The notes under the pieces were generated by a model. That model saw only the letters and a list, made by a program, of their open reading frames with translations, was not told the origin of the DNA and did not search any database. Positions 1 to 9,889 of a stretch of 64,000 nucleotides of DNA are shown in pieces. The position numbers were made by a program, and so were the translations under genes. Every line of letters starts with the position of its first letter. Position 1 is the stretch's first letter. The DNA comes from Arthrobacter sp. SX1312. Lineage in GTDB: Bacteria; Actinomycetota; Actinomycetes; Actinomycetales; Micrococcaceae. The stretch is taken from the NCBI RefSeq assembly GCF_002929295.1, contig NZ_PJIM01000002.1:206191-270190 (forward strand). The letters run 5' to 3'.

Positions 1-999
1 GTTGCCCGCACCCGGGCCGGCCGAGTTGAGGCGGCCGGTGAAGATGAGCCCGGCCAGTGCAGCCAGCACGCCCATGTTGACGAACAGCATGAGATCGATC
101 CGCTTGGTGTCGACACCGGACAACTGCGCGGCCTGGAGGTTGCCGCCCCGGGCGTAGATGTGGCGGCCGAAGACACTGTTGTTCATCACGGCGCTGTACG
201 CGACGATCAGCACGCCGAGCACCACGAGGACGATCGGCGTCCCGCTGCGCGAACCGGCCAGCAGGTAGGTCAGTCCGAGGATCATGACCGCGATGAACGC
301 GAGCTTGGTGAAGAACCACGCCGCCGGCTCGTCCTCGAGCTTGAGCCGGGCACGGGTGGCCCGGCCGCGCAGCTGCGTGACGACGAGGAGCATCGTGGCG
401 ATGAGGCCGAGGCCGACGGTCGTCCAGTCCAGGAGGTTGGTTTCCGGCGGGAACAGTCCCGGGAACAGGAAGCCGCCGCCCAGCTGGCGGTACTCCTCAG
501 GGAAGCCGGTGATGCGCTGGTTCCCGAGGACGATCTGCGTGAGCCCGCGGAACATGAGCATGCCGGCGAGGGTGACGATGAACGCCGGGATCCCGACGTA
601 GGCCACCCAGAAGCCCTGCCAGGCGCCCACGAGACCGCCGATGATCAGCGATGCGAGGAAGGCGGCCCACCAGGGGAAGCTCCAGTCCTGCACCATGATG
701 CCGGACATCGCGCCGACGAAGGCCGCCACGGAGCCGACGGACAGGTCGATGTGCCCGGCGACGATGATCATGACCATGCCGATGGCCAGCAGGAGGATGT
801 AGCTGTTCTGCACGATGATGTTCGAGACGTTGTCCGGCTGCAGGAGGGCGCCGCCGGTCAGCACCTGGAAGAGGGTGACGATCACCAGCAGGGCGACGAA
901 GATGCCGATCTGCCGCAGCCTGCTCGTCAGGAAGGAGATCCCGTGCTTGACGGGAGGCGGTGGCGCCGCGACGGCGGTGTCCTTGACGGTGGTAGCCAT
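1..999 (-). CDS. mmsB: Sugar ABC transporter permease, GguB/MmsB type (partial, runs off window)
   Basis: This is the inner-membrane permease of a sugar importer of the CUT2 (ribose/xylose) class. The visible 333 codons start at ATG 999 and begin MATTVKDTAVAAPPPPVKHG. Several hydrophobic helices follow, and the family motif AGHIDLSVGSVAAFVGA lies near residue 85. The 3' end lies beyond base 1. The gene begins 4 bases after the stop of the ATPase gene, so the two are surely co-transcribed as the last genes of the arabinose operon. Its position behind araBDA and a ChvE-like binding protein makes L-arabinose the likely substrate. This is an inference, because GguAB-ChvE systems also carry galactose and glucose. 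Confidence 0.93.
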   Translation of the reverse strand, partial: MATTVKDTAVAAPPPPVKHGISFLTSRLRQIGIFVALLVIVTLFQVLTGGALLQPDNVSNIIVQNSYILLLAIGMVMIIVAGHIDLSVGSVAAFVGAMSGIMVQDWSFPWWAAFLASLIIGGLVGAWQGFWVAYVGIPAFIVTLAGMLMFRGLTQIVLGNQRITGFPEEYRQLGGGFLFPGLFPPETNLLDWTTVGLGLIATMLLVVTQLRGRATRARLKLEDEPAAWFFTKLAFIAVMILGLTYLLAGSRSGTPIVLVVLGVLIVAYSAVMNNSVFGRHIYARGGNLQAAQLSGVDTKRIDLMLFVNMGVLAALAGLIFTGRLNSAGPGAGN

Positions 1000-1003
1000 G
1001 GAG

Positions 1004-2533
1004 TCAGTCCTTTTCCTTGGTCATGTGTTGCATGAGGAGTTCCGGGGTGGCCTGTGCAATGGGCACCTCGGCGGTGATGCGGCCCTCGGCCAGGGTGTAG
1101 ATGCGGTCGCAGATGCCGAGGAGCTCGGGGAGCTCGGAGGAGATGACGATGATCGCCTTCCCCTCGGCGGCCAGGCGGTTGATGAGCGTGTAGATCTCGT
1201 ACTTCGCGCCGACGTCGATCCCGCGGGTGGGCTCGTCGAGGATGAGGACGTCGGGGTCCGAGAACATCCACTTGGAGAGCACCACCTTCTGCTGATTGCC
1301 GCCGGAGAGCTTGCCGGTGATGGCTGTGACGGACGGCGCCTTGATGTTCATGGACTTCCGGTAGTCGCCGGCGACGACGGCCTCCCGGCCGCTGTCCACC
1401 CACCCGCGCTTCGCGAGCTTGCCGAGGGCGGCGCCGGAGATGTTGCGCTTGATGTCGTCGATCAGGTTCAAGCCGTAGCGCTTCCGGTCCTCCGTCGCAT
1501 ACGCGATGCCGTGCCGGATCGCCTCCCCGACCGTGCGCGCGGTGATCGGCGAACCGTTCTTGTAGAGCGTGCCCGTGATGTGGGAGCCGTAGCTGCGGCC
1601 GAAGATGCTCATGGCGAGCTCTGTGCGCCCGGCACCCATGAGTCCGGCGATGCCGACCACCTCGCCCGCCCGGACGGAGAGGTTCACTGCGTCGACCATC
1701 ACGCGGGAGCTCTCCTGGGGGTGGCGCACCGTCCAGTCCTCGACGCGGAGCACCTCCTCGCCGATGACCGGCGTGCGGTCCGGGTAACGGCTCTCCATGT
1801 CGCGCCCCACCATGCCCTTGATGATGCGCTCCTCCGTGACCGAACCGTCGTGGAGGCTGAGCGTCTCGATGGTGCGGCCGTCGCGCAGGATCGTGACGGA
1901 GTCGGCGATCTCGCGGATCTCGTTGAGCTTGTGGCTGATGATGATGCAGGTGATGCCCTCCTCCCGGAGGCCCTTCACGAGACCGAGGAGGTGCGCGGAG
2001 TCCTCGTCGTTCAGGGCGGCTGTGGGCTCGTCGAGGATCAGTAGCTTCACGTTCTTCGAGAGTGCCTTCGCGATCTCCACGAGCTGCTGCTTGCCGACAC
2101 CGATGTCACCGGCGCGAACCACCGGGCTGAGGTTCAGGCCCACGCGGCGCATGAGCTTGGCCGCCTCCACGTTGGTCTCGTTCCAGTTGATGAATCCGCG
2201 CTTCTCGCGCTCGTTGCCCAGGAAGATGTTCTCCGCGACGGACAGGAAGGGGGAGAGGGCGAGTTCCTGGTGGATGATGACGACGCCGGCGCGTTCGCTG
2301 TCGCGGATGTCCTTGAACTCCACGACGGTGTCCTCGAACTCGATGTCGCCGTCGTACGTGCCGTGCGGGTAGACCCCGGACAGTACTTTCATGAGGGTCG
2401 ATTTCCCGGCCCCGTTCTCCCCGCAGATCGCGTGGACTTCTCCGCGCGCGACGTCCAGGCTGACGTCCTGCAGTGCCTTCACGCCCGGGAAGGTCTTGGT
2501 GATGCGGTGCATCCGAAGGATGTTCTCCGCCAT
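1004..2533 (-). CDS. mmsA: Sugar ABC transporter ATP-binding protein, GguA/MmsA type
   Basis: This cytoplasmic ATPase of 509 residues carries two fused ABC domains, as is usual for CUT2 sugar importers. The first domain shows Walker [10 protein letters not shown] at residues 38-46 and a Walker B region [11 protein letters not shown]. The second has the signature LSGGNQQKV and Walker [13 protein letters not shown], with a degenerate second Walker A as is normal in this family. The length fits the family. The start ATG 2533 has a GAGG element a few bases upstream. It sits between the binding-protein gene (110-base gap containing a strong hairpin) and the permease gene (4-base gap), and it powers uptake through that permease. 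Confidence 0.95.
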   Translation of the reverse strand: MAENILRMHRITKTFPGVKALQDVSLDVARGEVHAICGENGAGKSTLMKVLSGVYPHGTYDGDIEFEDTVVEFKDIRDSERAGVVIIHQELALSPFLSVAENIFLGNEREKRGFINWNETNVEAAKLMRRVGLNLSPVVRAGDIGVGKQQLVEIAKALSKNVKLLILDEPTAALNDEDSAHLLGLVKGLREEGITCIIISHKLNEIREIADSVTILRDGRTIETLSLHDGSVTEERIIKGMVGRDMESRYPDRTPVIGEEVLRVEDWTVRHPQESSRVMVDAVNLSVRAGEVVGIAGLMGAGRTELAMSIFGRSYGSHITGTLYKNGSPITARTVGEAIRHGIAYATEDRKRYGLNLIDDIKRNISGAALGKLAKRGWVDSGREAVVAGDYRKSMNIKAPSVTAITGKLSGGNQQKVVLSKWMFSDPDVLILDEPTRGIDVGAKYEIYTLINRLAAEGKAIIVISSELPELLGICDRIYTLAEGRITAEVPIAQATPELLMQHMTKEKD

Positions 2534-2585
2534 GGTCGGGCCTCACTCACTCGTATGGAAGTCCCGGCAACGGCCGGGCGAGGAA

Positions 2586-2622
2586 CCCGTGGCTCCGGAC
2601 CAGGACGGTCCGGAGCCACGGG
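2586..2622 (-). promoter_or_regulatory. Perfect 16-bp stem-loop between binding-protein and ATPase genes
   Basis: Bases 2586-2601 and 2607-2622 are exact inverted complements with a 5-base loop. The hairpin lies just after the stop of the binding-protein gene on the coding (minus) strand and no T-run follows. In many ABC operons such a structure protects the upstream message or partly terminates transcription, so that more binding protein than membrane subunits is made. That role is inferred here. Confidence 0.75.
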
Positions 2623-2643
2623 GTCAGGCATACTGCGGGACGC

Positions 2644-3765
2644 CTACTTGAGCTCGTCCTCGGTGTAGTAGCCGGTCTCCACGAGGGCGGCCTCGTAGTT
2701 GTCCACCGTGACGATCTCGGACTCGAGCAGGTAGGAGGGGACCACCTTGACGCCGTTGTCGTACGTCTCGGTGTCGTTCACCTCGGGCTCCTCACCCTTC
2801 ATGAGGGCGTCCACCATCGTCACGGCCTGCTTGCCGAGCTCGCGGACGTCCTTGAAGATCGTCGAGTACTGCTCGCCGGCGATGATGGACTTCATCGAGC
2901 CGACCTCGGCGTCCTGGCCGGTGACGACGGGCAGCTCGTCGGCCGAGTAACCGCCGGAGGTCAGGGCCGAGATGATGCCGATCGACAGGCCGTCGTACGG
3001 CGACAGGACGCCCTCGAGGCGCTCGCCGCCGCCGACCGTGAGGAGGTCCTCCATGCGGTCCTGCGCCGTGTCGGGGAGCCAGCGGAGGATCGCCGCCTGC
3101 TCGAAGTCGGTCTGGCCGCTGGGCACGCGCAGCACGCCGCTGTCCAGGTAGGGCTGCAGGGTCTTCATGGCGCCGTTCCAGAAGAACGTGGCGTTGTTGT
3201 CGTCCGGGCTCCCGGCGAAGAGCTCGACGTCGAAGGGGCCCTCCTCGCCCGTCTCGTTGCCCTCGGCGTCGAGGACGCCGAGGCCGGTGAGCAGTGACGT
3301 GGCCTGCTGGACGCCGACCTCCTCGTTGTCGAAGGTCGTGTAGTAGTCCACGGTTTCGGATTCGTTGATGAGCCGGTCGTAGGCGATGACCGGGATGTCC
3401 TGGGACTCGGCCTGGTCGAGGACGCTCGTGAGGGTGGTGCCGTCGATCGAGGCGATGACGAGGGCCTTCACGCCGCCGTTGATCATGTTCTCGATCTGCG
3501 AGACCTGCGTGGGGATGTCGTCGTTGGCGAACTGGAGGTCCACCTCGTAGCCCAGTTCCTCGAGCTGGCTCTTGACGTTCTCGCCGTCGGCGATCCAGCG
3601 CTCGGACTGCTGCGTGGGCATGGCGACGCCGATCTTGGCGCCCTCGTTGGACCCGCCCTCGCCCTCAGCAGCGGCGTCGCCGCCGCCCCTGCTGCCACCG
3701 CACGCGGTGAGGCTGAGCGTCAGGATGCTGGCGGCCGCGATGCCGGCCAGGTATTTCCGATTCAT
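2644..3765 (-). CDS. chvE: ChvE-like sugar-binding lipoprotein of ABC importer
   Basis: This is the extracytoplasmic sugar receptor of the GguAB-type importer. The 373-residue product has a lipoprotein signal peptide with lipobox SLTAC, the lipidated cysteine being C22, then a Gly/Ser/Glu-rich linker and a periplasmic-binding-protein fold of the ribose/ChvE class ([19 protein letters not shown] near residue 45, later [16 protein letters not shown] and [15 protein letters not shown]). It follows araA after 57 bases, too short for a clear separate promoter, so it is probably read with araBDA. That context suggests L-arabinose as ligand. The symbol is used for family resemblance, not proven orthology. 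Confidence 0.92.
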   Translation of the reverse strand: MNRKYLAGIAAASILTLSLTACGGSRGGGDAAAEGEGGSNEGAKIGVAMPTQQSERWIADGENVKSQLEELGYEVDLQFANDDIPTQVSQIENMINGGVKALVIASIDGTTLTSVLDQAESQDIPVIAYDRLINESETVDYYTTFDNEEVGVQQATSLLTGLGVLDAEGNETGEEGPFDVELFAGSPDDNNATFFWNGAMKTLQPYLDSGVLRVPSGQTDFEQAAILRWLPDTAQDRMEDLLTVGGGERLEGVLSPYDGLSIGIISALTSGGYSADELPVVTGQDAEVGSMKSIIAGEQYSTIFKDVRELGKQAVTMVDALMKGEEPEVNDTETYDNGVKVVPSYLLESEIVTVDNYEAALVETGYYTEDELK

Positions 3766-3822
3766 GGTGGATCTTTCTTGTGAGTGGTTTCCGGCGGCGT
3801 TGCCGGCTTGTGGTGGAGGGTC

Positions 3823-5337
3823 CTAGAGTTTCTGCGCCAGCCGGTAGTAGGCGGCGTTCCAGCGCAGTTCACGCTGGAAGTCCCGCAGGGTGGTGTCGGC
3901 GTCGATCCGCAGCAGTTCCACCTCGGCGATGTCCGCGAAGTCCTCGAACACCTCGAGGCCCACCGCGGTGCTGAGGACGGTGTGGTGGGCGGCACCGGCA
4001 CTGAGCCACGCCGCGGCGGAGGTCGCCAGGCTCGGCTCCGGCTTCCACACCGCGCGGGCCACCGGCAGGTTGGGCAGCGGGGCATCGGGCAGCACCACCT
4101 CGACGGCGTTCGCGGTGAGGCGGAAGCGGTCCCGCATGTCCGACATCGCGACGACGACGCCCGCGCCGGGGTCGGTGTCGAACACGAGGCGCACGGGGTC
4201 CTCCTTGCCGCCGATCCCCAGCGGGTGCACCTCGAGGGACGGCTTCGCGGTGGTCAGGGTGGGGCAGATCTCGAGCATGTGCGCGCCGAGGATCTTCTCC
4301 TCCCCCGGCACCAGGTGGTACGTGTAGTCCTCCATGAGGGAGGCGCCGCCCGGGAGCCCCGCGCCCATGACCTTGGCGGCCCGGACGAGGACGGCGGTCT
4401 TCCAGTCGCCCTCGGCGCCGAAACCGTAGCCGCGGGCCATGAGGCGCTGGACGGCGAGGCCGGGCAGCTGGCGGAGTGCGCCGAGGTCCTCGAAGCTGGT
4501 GGTGAAGGCCCCGAAGCCGCCCTCCTCGAGGAAGGAGAGCAGACCGAGCTCCTGCCGGGCGCCGTAGCGCAGCGACTCGTGCCGGTCCCCGCCGCGGCGG
4601 AGCTCCGGGACCACGTCGTACGTCTCCTCGTACTCGGCGACGAGCGCGTCGACGTCGGATTCCGACTGCCCCTCGACGGCGACGACGAGGTCGTTGACGC
4701 CCCAGGTGTTGATCGAGACGCCGAACCGCAGCTCGGCCTCGGTCTTGTCCCCCTCGGTGACGGCGACGTTCCGCATGTTGTCGCCGAAGCGGGCCACCCT
4801 GAGGTCGTGGACGGCGGCCCAGCCGGCGGCGGCCCGCTGCCAGGATGCGATCCTCGCGCAGACGTCGGGACTGGACACGTGCCCGACGACGGTCTTGCGC
4901 GGCACCCCGAGGCGCGACTGGATGTAGCCGAACTCGCGGTCGCCGTGCGCGGCCTGGTTGAGGTTCATGAAGTCGAAGTCGATCTCGCCCCACGGCAGTG
5001 CCACGTTGATCTGCGTGTGCAGGTGCAGCAGCGGCTTGCGGAGGGCGTCGAGCCCCGCGATCCACATCTTCGCGGGGCTGAAGGTGTGCATCCAGGCGAT
5101 CACCCCGATCGCGTGGTCCGCGGCGTTGGCCTCCAGCGCCATGCGCCGGATCGAGGCGGAATCCTTCAGCGTGGGCTTCCAGACCACCTTCACGGGCAGG
5201 CCGGACTCCTCGAGCAGGCGGACGATCTCCTGCGACTGCTCGGCGACCTGCTGCAGTGTCTCCTCGCCGTAAAGCTCCTGGCTGCCGGTGAGGAACCAGA
5301 CTTCGTAGGCGTCGAGGGTAGTGCTGAGGCGGCTCAT
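3823..5337 (-). CDS. araA: L-arabinose isomerase
   Basis: AraA converts L-arabinose to L-ribulose, the first step of cytoplasmic arabinose breakdown (EC 5.3.1.4), using a divalent metal. The 504-residue length matches the family. Typical stretches are [16 protein letters not shown] near the N-terminus, the metal-site and catalytic regions [13 protein letters not shown] and [11 protein letters not shown], and the C-terminal [11 protein letters not shown]. The start ATG 5337 has AGGAG upstream. It overlaps the araD stop by 4 bases (ATGA), showing translational coupling. It belongs to the araB-araD-araA order on one message. Confidence 0.98.
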   Translation of the reverse strand: MSRLSTTLDAYEVWFLTGSQELYGEETLQQVAEQSQEIVRLLEESGLPVKVVWKPTLKDSASIRRMALEANAADHAIGVIAWMHTFSPAKMWIAGLDALRKPLLHLHTQINVALPWGEIDFDFMNLNQAAHGDREFGYIQSRLGVPRKTVVGHVSSPDVCARIASWQRAAAGWAAVHDLRVARFGDNMRNVAVTEGDKTEAELRFGVSINTWGVNDLVVAVEGQSESDVDALVAEYEETYDVVPELRRGGDRHESLRYGARQELGLLSFLEEGGFGAFTTSFEDLGALRQLPGLAVQRLMARGYGFGAEGDWKTAVLVRAAKVMGAGLPGGASLMEDYTYHLVPGEEKILGAHMLEICPTLTTAKPSLEVHPLGIGGKEDPVRLVFDTDPGAGVVVAMSDMRDRFRLTANAVEVVLPDAPLPNLPVARAVWKPEPSLATSAAAWLSAGAAHHTVLSTAVGLEVFEDFADIAEVELLRIDADTTLRDFQRELRWNAAYYRLAQKL

Positions 5338-6047
5338 GCAAGGGCTCCTGGGGTCGATGACTGACCGTACACGTTCTGGTACCGGTCGAAAAGGGAGTCG
5401 ACGTGTTCGGGCTCGATGGGCACGGGGGCGCCGAGCTGGCGGGAGATGTGGACGGTCCGGGCGACGTCCTCGAGCATGACGGCGGCCTTGACGGCGTCCT
5501 TCGCGTCCCTGCCGATGGTGAAGGGCCCGTGGTTCTTCATGAGCACGCCGCGCGAGCGGTGGCCGGTGAGGGTCTCCACGATGCCGCGGCCGATCGAGTC
5601 GTCACCGATGACCGCGAACGGACCGACGGGGATCTCGCCGCCGAACTCGTCCGCCATCGCGGTGATCACGCACGGGATCGGTTCGCCGCGCGCGGCCCAG
5701 GCGACGGCGTAGGTGGAGTGCGTGTGCACCACGCCGCCGACGTCGGGCATGTGCCGGTAGACGTAGGCGTGGGCCGCGGTGTCGCTCGACGGGGAGCGCT
5801 CGGACCCGGGGGTGCCCGCTATGACGTTGCCGTCGAGATCGCAGAGGATCTGGTTCTCCGGCGTCAGGTCGTCGTAGCCGACCCCGGAGGGCTTGATGAC
5901 GAACAGATCTGCGCCGGGCACGCGGCCCGAGACGTTGCCGCCGGTCCAGACCACGAGTCCGTAGCGGACGAGTTCGGCGTGCAGGGCGGCGACGTCCTGG
6001 CGGACCGCCGCGACGGCGGCCTCGACGTCGGGGGTGAACCGGCTCAT
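5334..6047 (-). CDS. araD: L-ribulose-5-phosphate 4-epimerase
   Basis: AraD converts L-ribulose 5-phosphate to D-xylulose 5-phosphate (EC 5.1.3.4), feeding the pentose phosphate pathway. The 237-residue product is a class II aldolase-fold protein. The zinc-ligand motif [14 protein letters not shown] is visible near residue 100 and the third histidine lies in [22 protein letters not shown] marks the phosphate-binding region. Both ends overlap neighbours by 4 bases: its start with the araB stop and its stop with the araA start. The three enzymes are therefore made as a coupled set. Confidence 0.97.
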   Translation of the reverse strand: MSRFTPDVEAAVAAVRQDVAALHAELVRYGLVVWTGGNVSGRVPGADLFVIKPSGVGYDDLTPENQILCDLDGNVIAGTPGSERSPSSDTAAHAYVYRHMPDVGGVVHTHSTYAVAWAARGEPIPCVITAMADEFGGEIPVGPFAVIGDDSIGRGIVETLTGHRSRGVLMKNHGPFTIGRDAKDAVKAAVMLEDVARTVHISRQLGAPVPIEPEHVDSLFDRYQNVYGQSSTPGALA

Positions 6048-7762
6048 GCGGTCACCGCCTGCTGCGTGCGGGCCGCGCGGCGGAGGGCCTTGAGCCGGTG
6101 CATGACATCGTTGGTGCCGCGCCCGAAGTAGTCATGGAGCTCGGTGTACTCGCGGTACAGGGCGTCGTACGCCGCGGCGCGTTCCGCGTCGGGGGTGTAC
6201 GCGGCGCGGTCCGAATGGCCCATCGCGGCGGCCGCTGCATGGATGTCCTCGTACGCTCCGGCGGCGACGGCGGCGTGGATCGCCGACCCGAGGGCCGGCC
6301 CCTGGGAGCTGCCGATCACGGAGATGGGCATGTTCAGCACGTCGGCATAGACCTGCATGAGGAACGGGTTGCGGATGAGCCCGCCAGCGGCCACGAACTC
6401 GGTCACGGGGACGCCCGAGGCGTTGAAGGTCTCCACGATCGTCCGGGTGCCGAACGCCGTCGACTCCAGGAGTGCGCGGTAGACCTCGTGCGGCTTCGTG
6501 GCGAGCGTCAGCCCCACGATGGTGCCGGACAGTTCGTGGTCCACGAGCACGGAGCGGTTGCCGGAGTGCCAGTCGAGGGCCACGAGCCCGTGCGCCCCGA
6601 CAGGCTCCGCCCGGGCCTGCTCGGTGAGGTACTCGTGCACGCTGAGCCCCTGGGCCGTCGCGGCGTCGCGGATCTCGCCGGGCACCTGGTTCGCGACGAA
6701 CCACGCGAAGATGTCGCCGACGCCGGACTGCCCGGCCTCGTAGCCGTAGAAGCCCTCGACGATCCCGCCGTCCACCACGCCGCACATGCCGGGCACCTCG
6801 GCGAGGCGGTCGGAGTTCATGACGTGGCACGTCGAGGTGCCCATGATGGCGACCATCTGGCCCGGGTCGGTGGCCTGCGCGGCGGGAGACGTGACGTGCG
6901 CGTCCACGTTCCCGACGGCGACGGCGATGCCCGCGGGGAGGCCTGTCCAGCCAGCGGCCTCCTCCGACAGGGAACCGGCCCTCGACGCGAGGGCGCCGAT
7001 GGTGTGCTCCACCTTGTCGCGGGCGAATCCGGCGAAGTCCGGGTTGAGCGCCGCGAGGAACTCCTCGGAGGGGTAGGCGCCGTCCTGGTAGATGCCCTTG
7101 TACCCGGCGGTGCAGGCGTTGCGCACGTACTCGCCGGTGAGCTGCCAGACGATCCAGTCGGCGGCCTCCACCCAGTGGTCCATGAGGCCGTACAGCTCGG
7201 GGTCCTCCTCGAGCAACTGCAGGCCCTTCGCGAACTCCCACTCGCTCGAGATCAGTCCGCCGTACCGCGGCAGCCAGGCCTCGCCGCGTTCTGCCGCGAG
7301 GTCGTTGATGCGGTTGGCCTGACCCTGGGCGGCGTGGTGCTTCCAGAGCTTCACGTAGGCGTGGGGGCGGTCCTCGTAGCCGTGGACCTCGTTGAGGGGT
7401 GTGCCGTCGGCGAGCGTGGGCACCATGGTGCACGCCGTGAAATCCGTGGCGATCCCGATGACGTCCTGCGGGTCGATGCCCGCCTCGCGCACGGCGGCCG
7501 GGACGGCCGTGCGGAGGACGTCGACGTAGTCGGAGGGTACCTGCAGGGCCCATTCGGGCGGGAGCGGCTCGCCGGTCGCGGCGAGTGTCGAGTCCATGAC
7601 GGCGTGCGGGTACTCGAGCGTCGAGGCACCGAGCTCTGCGCCGTCGGCGACACGGACGACGACGGCGCGCCCGGACAGGGTGCCGTAGTCGACGCCGATG
7701 ACGTAGGCGGGCCTGCCGGCGTCCTCGGTCGGCGCGGATGCGCCCAGGGTGGAGTCACTCAA
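6044..7762 (-). CDS. araB: Ribulokinase
   Basis: AraB phosphorylates L-ribulose with ATP (EC 2.7.1.16). The 572-residue protein has the FGGY-kinase fold: VIGVDYGTLSGRAVVV at the N-terminus, the substrate region TDFTACTMVPTL, and C-terminal FVAAGGLIRNPFLMQVYAD. It appears to begin with TTG at 7762, with AGAGGT about 9 bases upstream on the minus strand. The upstream 160 bases hold a candidate LacI-type operator, and araB is the first gene of the operon that continues to the transporter. Confidence 0.97.
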   Translation of the reverse strand: MSDSTLGASAPTEDAGRPAYVIGVDYGTLSGRAVVVRVADGAELGASTLEYPHAVMDSTLAATGEPLPPEWALQVPSDYVDVLRTAVPAAVREAGIDPQDVIGIATDFTACTMVPTLADGTPLNEVHGYEDRPHAYVKLWKHHAAQGQANRINDLAAERGEAWLPRYGGLISSEWEFAKGLQLLEEDPELYGLMDHWVEAADWIVWQLTGEYVRNACTAGYKGIYQDGAYPSEEFLAALNPDFAGFARDKVEHTIGALASRAGSLSEEAAGWTGLPAGIAVAVGNVDAHVTSPAAQATDPGQMVAIMGTSTCHVMNSDRLAEVPGMCGVVDGGIVEGFYGYEAGQSGVGDIFAWFVANQVPGEIRDAATAQGLSVHEYLTEQARAEPVGAHGLVALDWHSGNRSVLVDHELSGTIVGLTLATKPHEVYRALLESTAFGTRTIVETFNASGVPVTEFVAAGGLIRNPFLMQVYADVLNMPISVIGSSQGPALGSAIHAAVAAGAYEDIHAAAAAMGHSDRAAYTPDAERAAAYDALYREYTELHDYFGRGTNDVMHRLKALRRAARTQQAVTA

Positions 7763-7836
7763 GGGAAGGACCTCTTTGTTCTTCTCGGGACTGCAGGCAG
7801 TGCCCTGGTGGATCGTGGTGGCGGTGCATCCGGTTA

Positions 7837-7852
7837 ATGTGACCGTTCACAT
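7837..7852. promoter_or_regulatory. Candidate LacI-type operator before araB
   Basis: The 16-base site has arms ATGTGA and TCACAT around a central CCGT, symmetric except for two central positions and with the central CG pair typical of LacI-family operators. It lies 75 bases upstream of the araB start and 71 bases downstream of the stop of the LacI-type regulator gene. It is therefore a likely site for control of the arabinose operon by that regulator. Confidence 0.6.
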
Positions 7853-7922
7853 CCGCGGTCACCAGTGTGTGCCCTGCCCGCGGGCTGTGTCAATGCGTGG
7901 GGAGGCCCGGGGCGCAGAAGCG

Positions 7923-9020
7923 TCAGCCCGGGAGGCGGGCCGTGGACTCGCGCAGGATGAACTCGGGACGCACATCGGCGGTCGATCCCACCGGTGCGGT
8001 GACGGCAGCAGATGCCGGCGCGCCGATCAGCCCGAGCAGCCGTGCGACGCAACGCCGGCCGAGTTCCGGGAAGTCCTGCCGCACCGTGGTGAGCGGGGGC
8101 CAGTAGTGGGCGGCCTCGGGGACGTCGTCGAAGCCCACCACGCTGATGTCCTCGGGCACCCGCAACCCGTGCTCGCGGAAGGCGTGCATCAGGCCGAGCG
8201 CCATCTGGTCGTTCGAGGAGAAGACAGCAGTGATCCCGGGGTCCTGGATCAGTGCGAGCCCGGCCCGGTACCCGGAGTCCGCCGTCCACGTCCCGGAGAG
8301 GAGGGGCTCGGGTGCCAGGCCCCACGCCTCCATCTCACCGCGGTACCCGCGGATGCGGGCGTCCGTCTCGAACCAGCCCTCCGGACCGGCCACGTGCGCG
8401 ATGCGCCGATGGCCCAGCTCGAGCAGGTGGCGGGTCGCGAGGACGGCCCCGCCGGACTGGTCCACGGACAGCCGGTGGTCGTCGTGGGCCCGGGCGGAGT
8501 GCACCGTCACGAAGGGCAGGGTGATGGACAGCCGCTCGATCTCCTCGAGCGTCTGCGCCTGCGGCGCCAGGATGATGAGCCCGTCCACGCCGTGGGCCAG
8601 CAACCGGTCCAGGGCCGAGCGGATCGAACCGCCGTCGACCTCGTCGAGGTGCGCGACGTCCACGGCGTACCCGGCGCGGCGTGCTGCGCTGTCGATGGCC
8701 TGCAGGCTCGCCGCGGGCCCGTACTCGAAGCCCTTGCCGACGAGCACGCCGATGGTGGTGGACCGGCTGGTCACGAGCGCGCGGGCCGCACGGTTGGGCC
8801 GGAAGCTTAGCTCGTCCATGGCGACCAGGACGCGGTCACGCGTCTCCGGGCGGAGGCTCGGATGGCCGTTGATCACCCGGGACACGGTCTGGTGCGAGAC
8901 CCCTGCCCGCCGGGCCACGTCCCGGATGTTGGCGGCACGTCCCTCCGGGGGCCGCACCCCCTCCGCGAGGCGGGACGGCTCGGCCGGACGGGAGGACTCC
9001 GCGTCAGTGGGCGTCGACAA
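7923..9020 (-). CDS. LacI-family transcriptional regulator (likely arabinose operon repressor)
   Basis: This 365-residue protein carries a LacI helix-turn-helix around residues 30-55 (ANIRDVARRAGVSHQTVSRV), the hinge-proximal NRAARALVTSRSTTIGVLV, and a sugar-binding periplasmic-fold core (TAVFSSNDQMALGLMHAF, ISVVGFDDVPEA). It lies directly upstream of araB in the same direction, with the operator between them, so it most likely senses arabinose or a derivative. The first open start is TTG 9020, overlapping the preceding amidohydrolase gene by 17 bases, and the N-terminal 28 residues precede the DNA-binding domain. A downstream GTG near 8954 is an alternative. The start is uncertain; the family is not. 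Confidence 0.92.
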   Translation of the reverse strand: MSTPTDAESSRPAEPSRLAEGVRPPEGRAANIRDVARRAGVSHQTVSRVINGHPSLRPETRDRVLVAMDELSFRPNRAARALVTSRSTTIGVLVGKGFEYGPAASLQAIDSAARRAGYAVDVAHLDEVDGGSIRSALDRLLAHGVDGLIILAPQAQTLEEIERLSITLPFVTVHSARAHDDHRLSVDQSGGAVLATRHLLELGHRRIAHVAGPEGWFETDARIRGYRGEMEAWGLAPEPLLSGTWTADSGYRAGLALIQDPGITAVFSSNDQMALGLMHAFREHGLRVPEDISVVGFDDVPEAAHYWPPLTTVRQDFPELGRRCVARLLGLIGAPASAAVTAPVGSTADVRPEFILRESTARLPG

Positions 9021-9810
9021 TGGACTCGTTCCGCGCGAAGCGCCTGTTCCGCAGGACGGGCAGGAACTCGCGGACGTCGTCGACCCTGCGCCGTGTCACC
9101 TCGGTGGTGACCACGCCGCGCTCCTCGTCCCCGAGGTGCGCCTGCGGCACCCCCATGGGGTCGATCATGGCGGAGTGGCCGATCGTATGGCTGCTGGAGG
9201 TCCCGGCCGCCGCCACCCACACGGTGTTCTCGATGGCCCGCGCCTTCAGCAGGGTCTCCCAGTGCTCGATCTTGTGCTCACCCCTGAACCACGCGGCCGG
9301 CACGCAGATGAGGTCCGCCCCGGCGTCGGCGAGCGCCCGCGCCTGCTCGGGGAACCGGAGGTCGTAGCAGGTCATGAGCCCCACCCCGAGGCCGCCCAGC
9401 CGGGCCACCGTGATGCCGCCGTCGCCCGGTTTGATGCGCGTGGACTCCTGGTAGCTGAAGGCGTCGTAGAGGTGCAGCTTCCGGTACGTGTCCATGATCC
9501 GGCCGGTCCCGTCCACGAGGACAAGCGTGTTGAAGGGCCTCTCCTCGCCGCTGGGCTCGTAGCCCCCGGCGACGACGGCGATGGAATGCGCGGCTGCGAT
9601 GAACGACAGCTGCTGGACGAAGGAGGTCCAGGTGGCCTCGACGGCCTGCCGGAGGGAGCCCTCCACCCGGCCGACCGTGAACATGGACTCCTCGGGGAAG
9701 ACGATGAGTTCCGAGCCCTCGGCGGCGGCCTCCCCCGCGAGGTCCCGCATCACGGCGAGATTCGCCGCGGCGTCCCCGCCGGGCCTGAACTGACCAACGC
9801 TGACCAACAT
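9004..9810 (-). CDS. Carbon-nitrogen hydrolase (nitrilase superfamily amidohydrolase)
   Basis: This is a cytoplasmic C-N hydrolase that probably cleaves an amide or carbamoyl bond. The substrate cannot be told. With start ATG 9810 the product has 268 residues and shows the full catalytic triad of the superfamily: Glu41 in FPEE, Lys111 in YRKLHLYDAF and Cys148 in GLMTCYDLRFPE. The longer open frame upstream (to 9891) lacks family sequence, and a GAGGG element precedes ATG 9810. It is transcribed divergently from the DUF427 gene and its 3' end overlaps the LacI gene start, so the regulator may be co-transcribed with it. Confidence 0.92.
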   Translation of the reverse strand: MLVSVGQFRPGGDAAANLAVMRDLAGEAAAEGSELIVFPEESMFTVGRVEGSLRQAVEATWTSFVQQLSFIAAAHSIAVVAGGYEPSGEERPFNTLVLVDGTGRIMDTYRKLHLYDAFSYQESTRIKPGDGGITVARLGGLGVGLMTCYDLRFPEQARALADAGADLICVPAAWFRGEHKIEHWETLLKARAIENTVWVAAAGTSSSHTIGHSAMIDPMGVPQAHLGDEERGVVTTEVTRRRVDDVREFLPVLRNRRFARNESIVDAH

Positions 9811-9889
9811 GTTCCCGCCCTCACGTGTGGATGACACCTCCCGTCCAGCGTACAGACCCCGTCCAGCGCGCCGGAGTAGCCTTCGTCCC

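Noticed and set aside
3784-5364. Long plus-strand open frame opposite araA
   Set aside because: It is the antisense shadow of araA. Its translation is rich in Gly, Arg, Val, His and Asp with no family sequence, as is usual for the reverse frame of GC-rich genes.
6098-7837. Plus-strand open frame of 579 codons opposite araB
   Set aside because: It is an antisense artefact of high GC. It covers a well-supported ribulokinase gene and has no recognisable domain.
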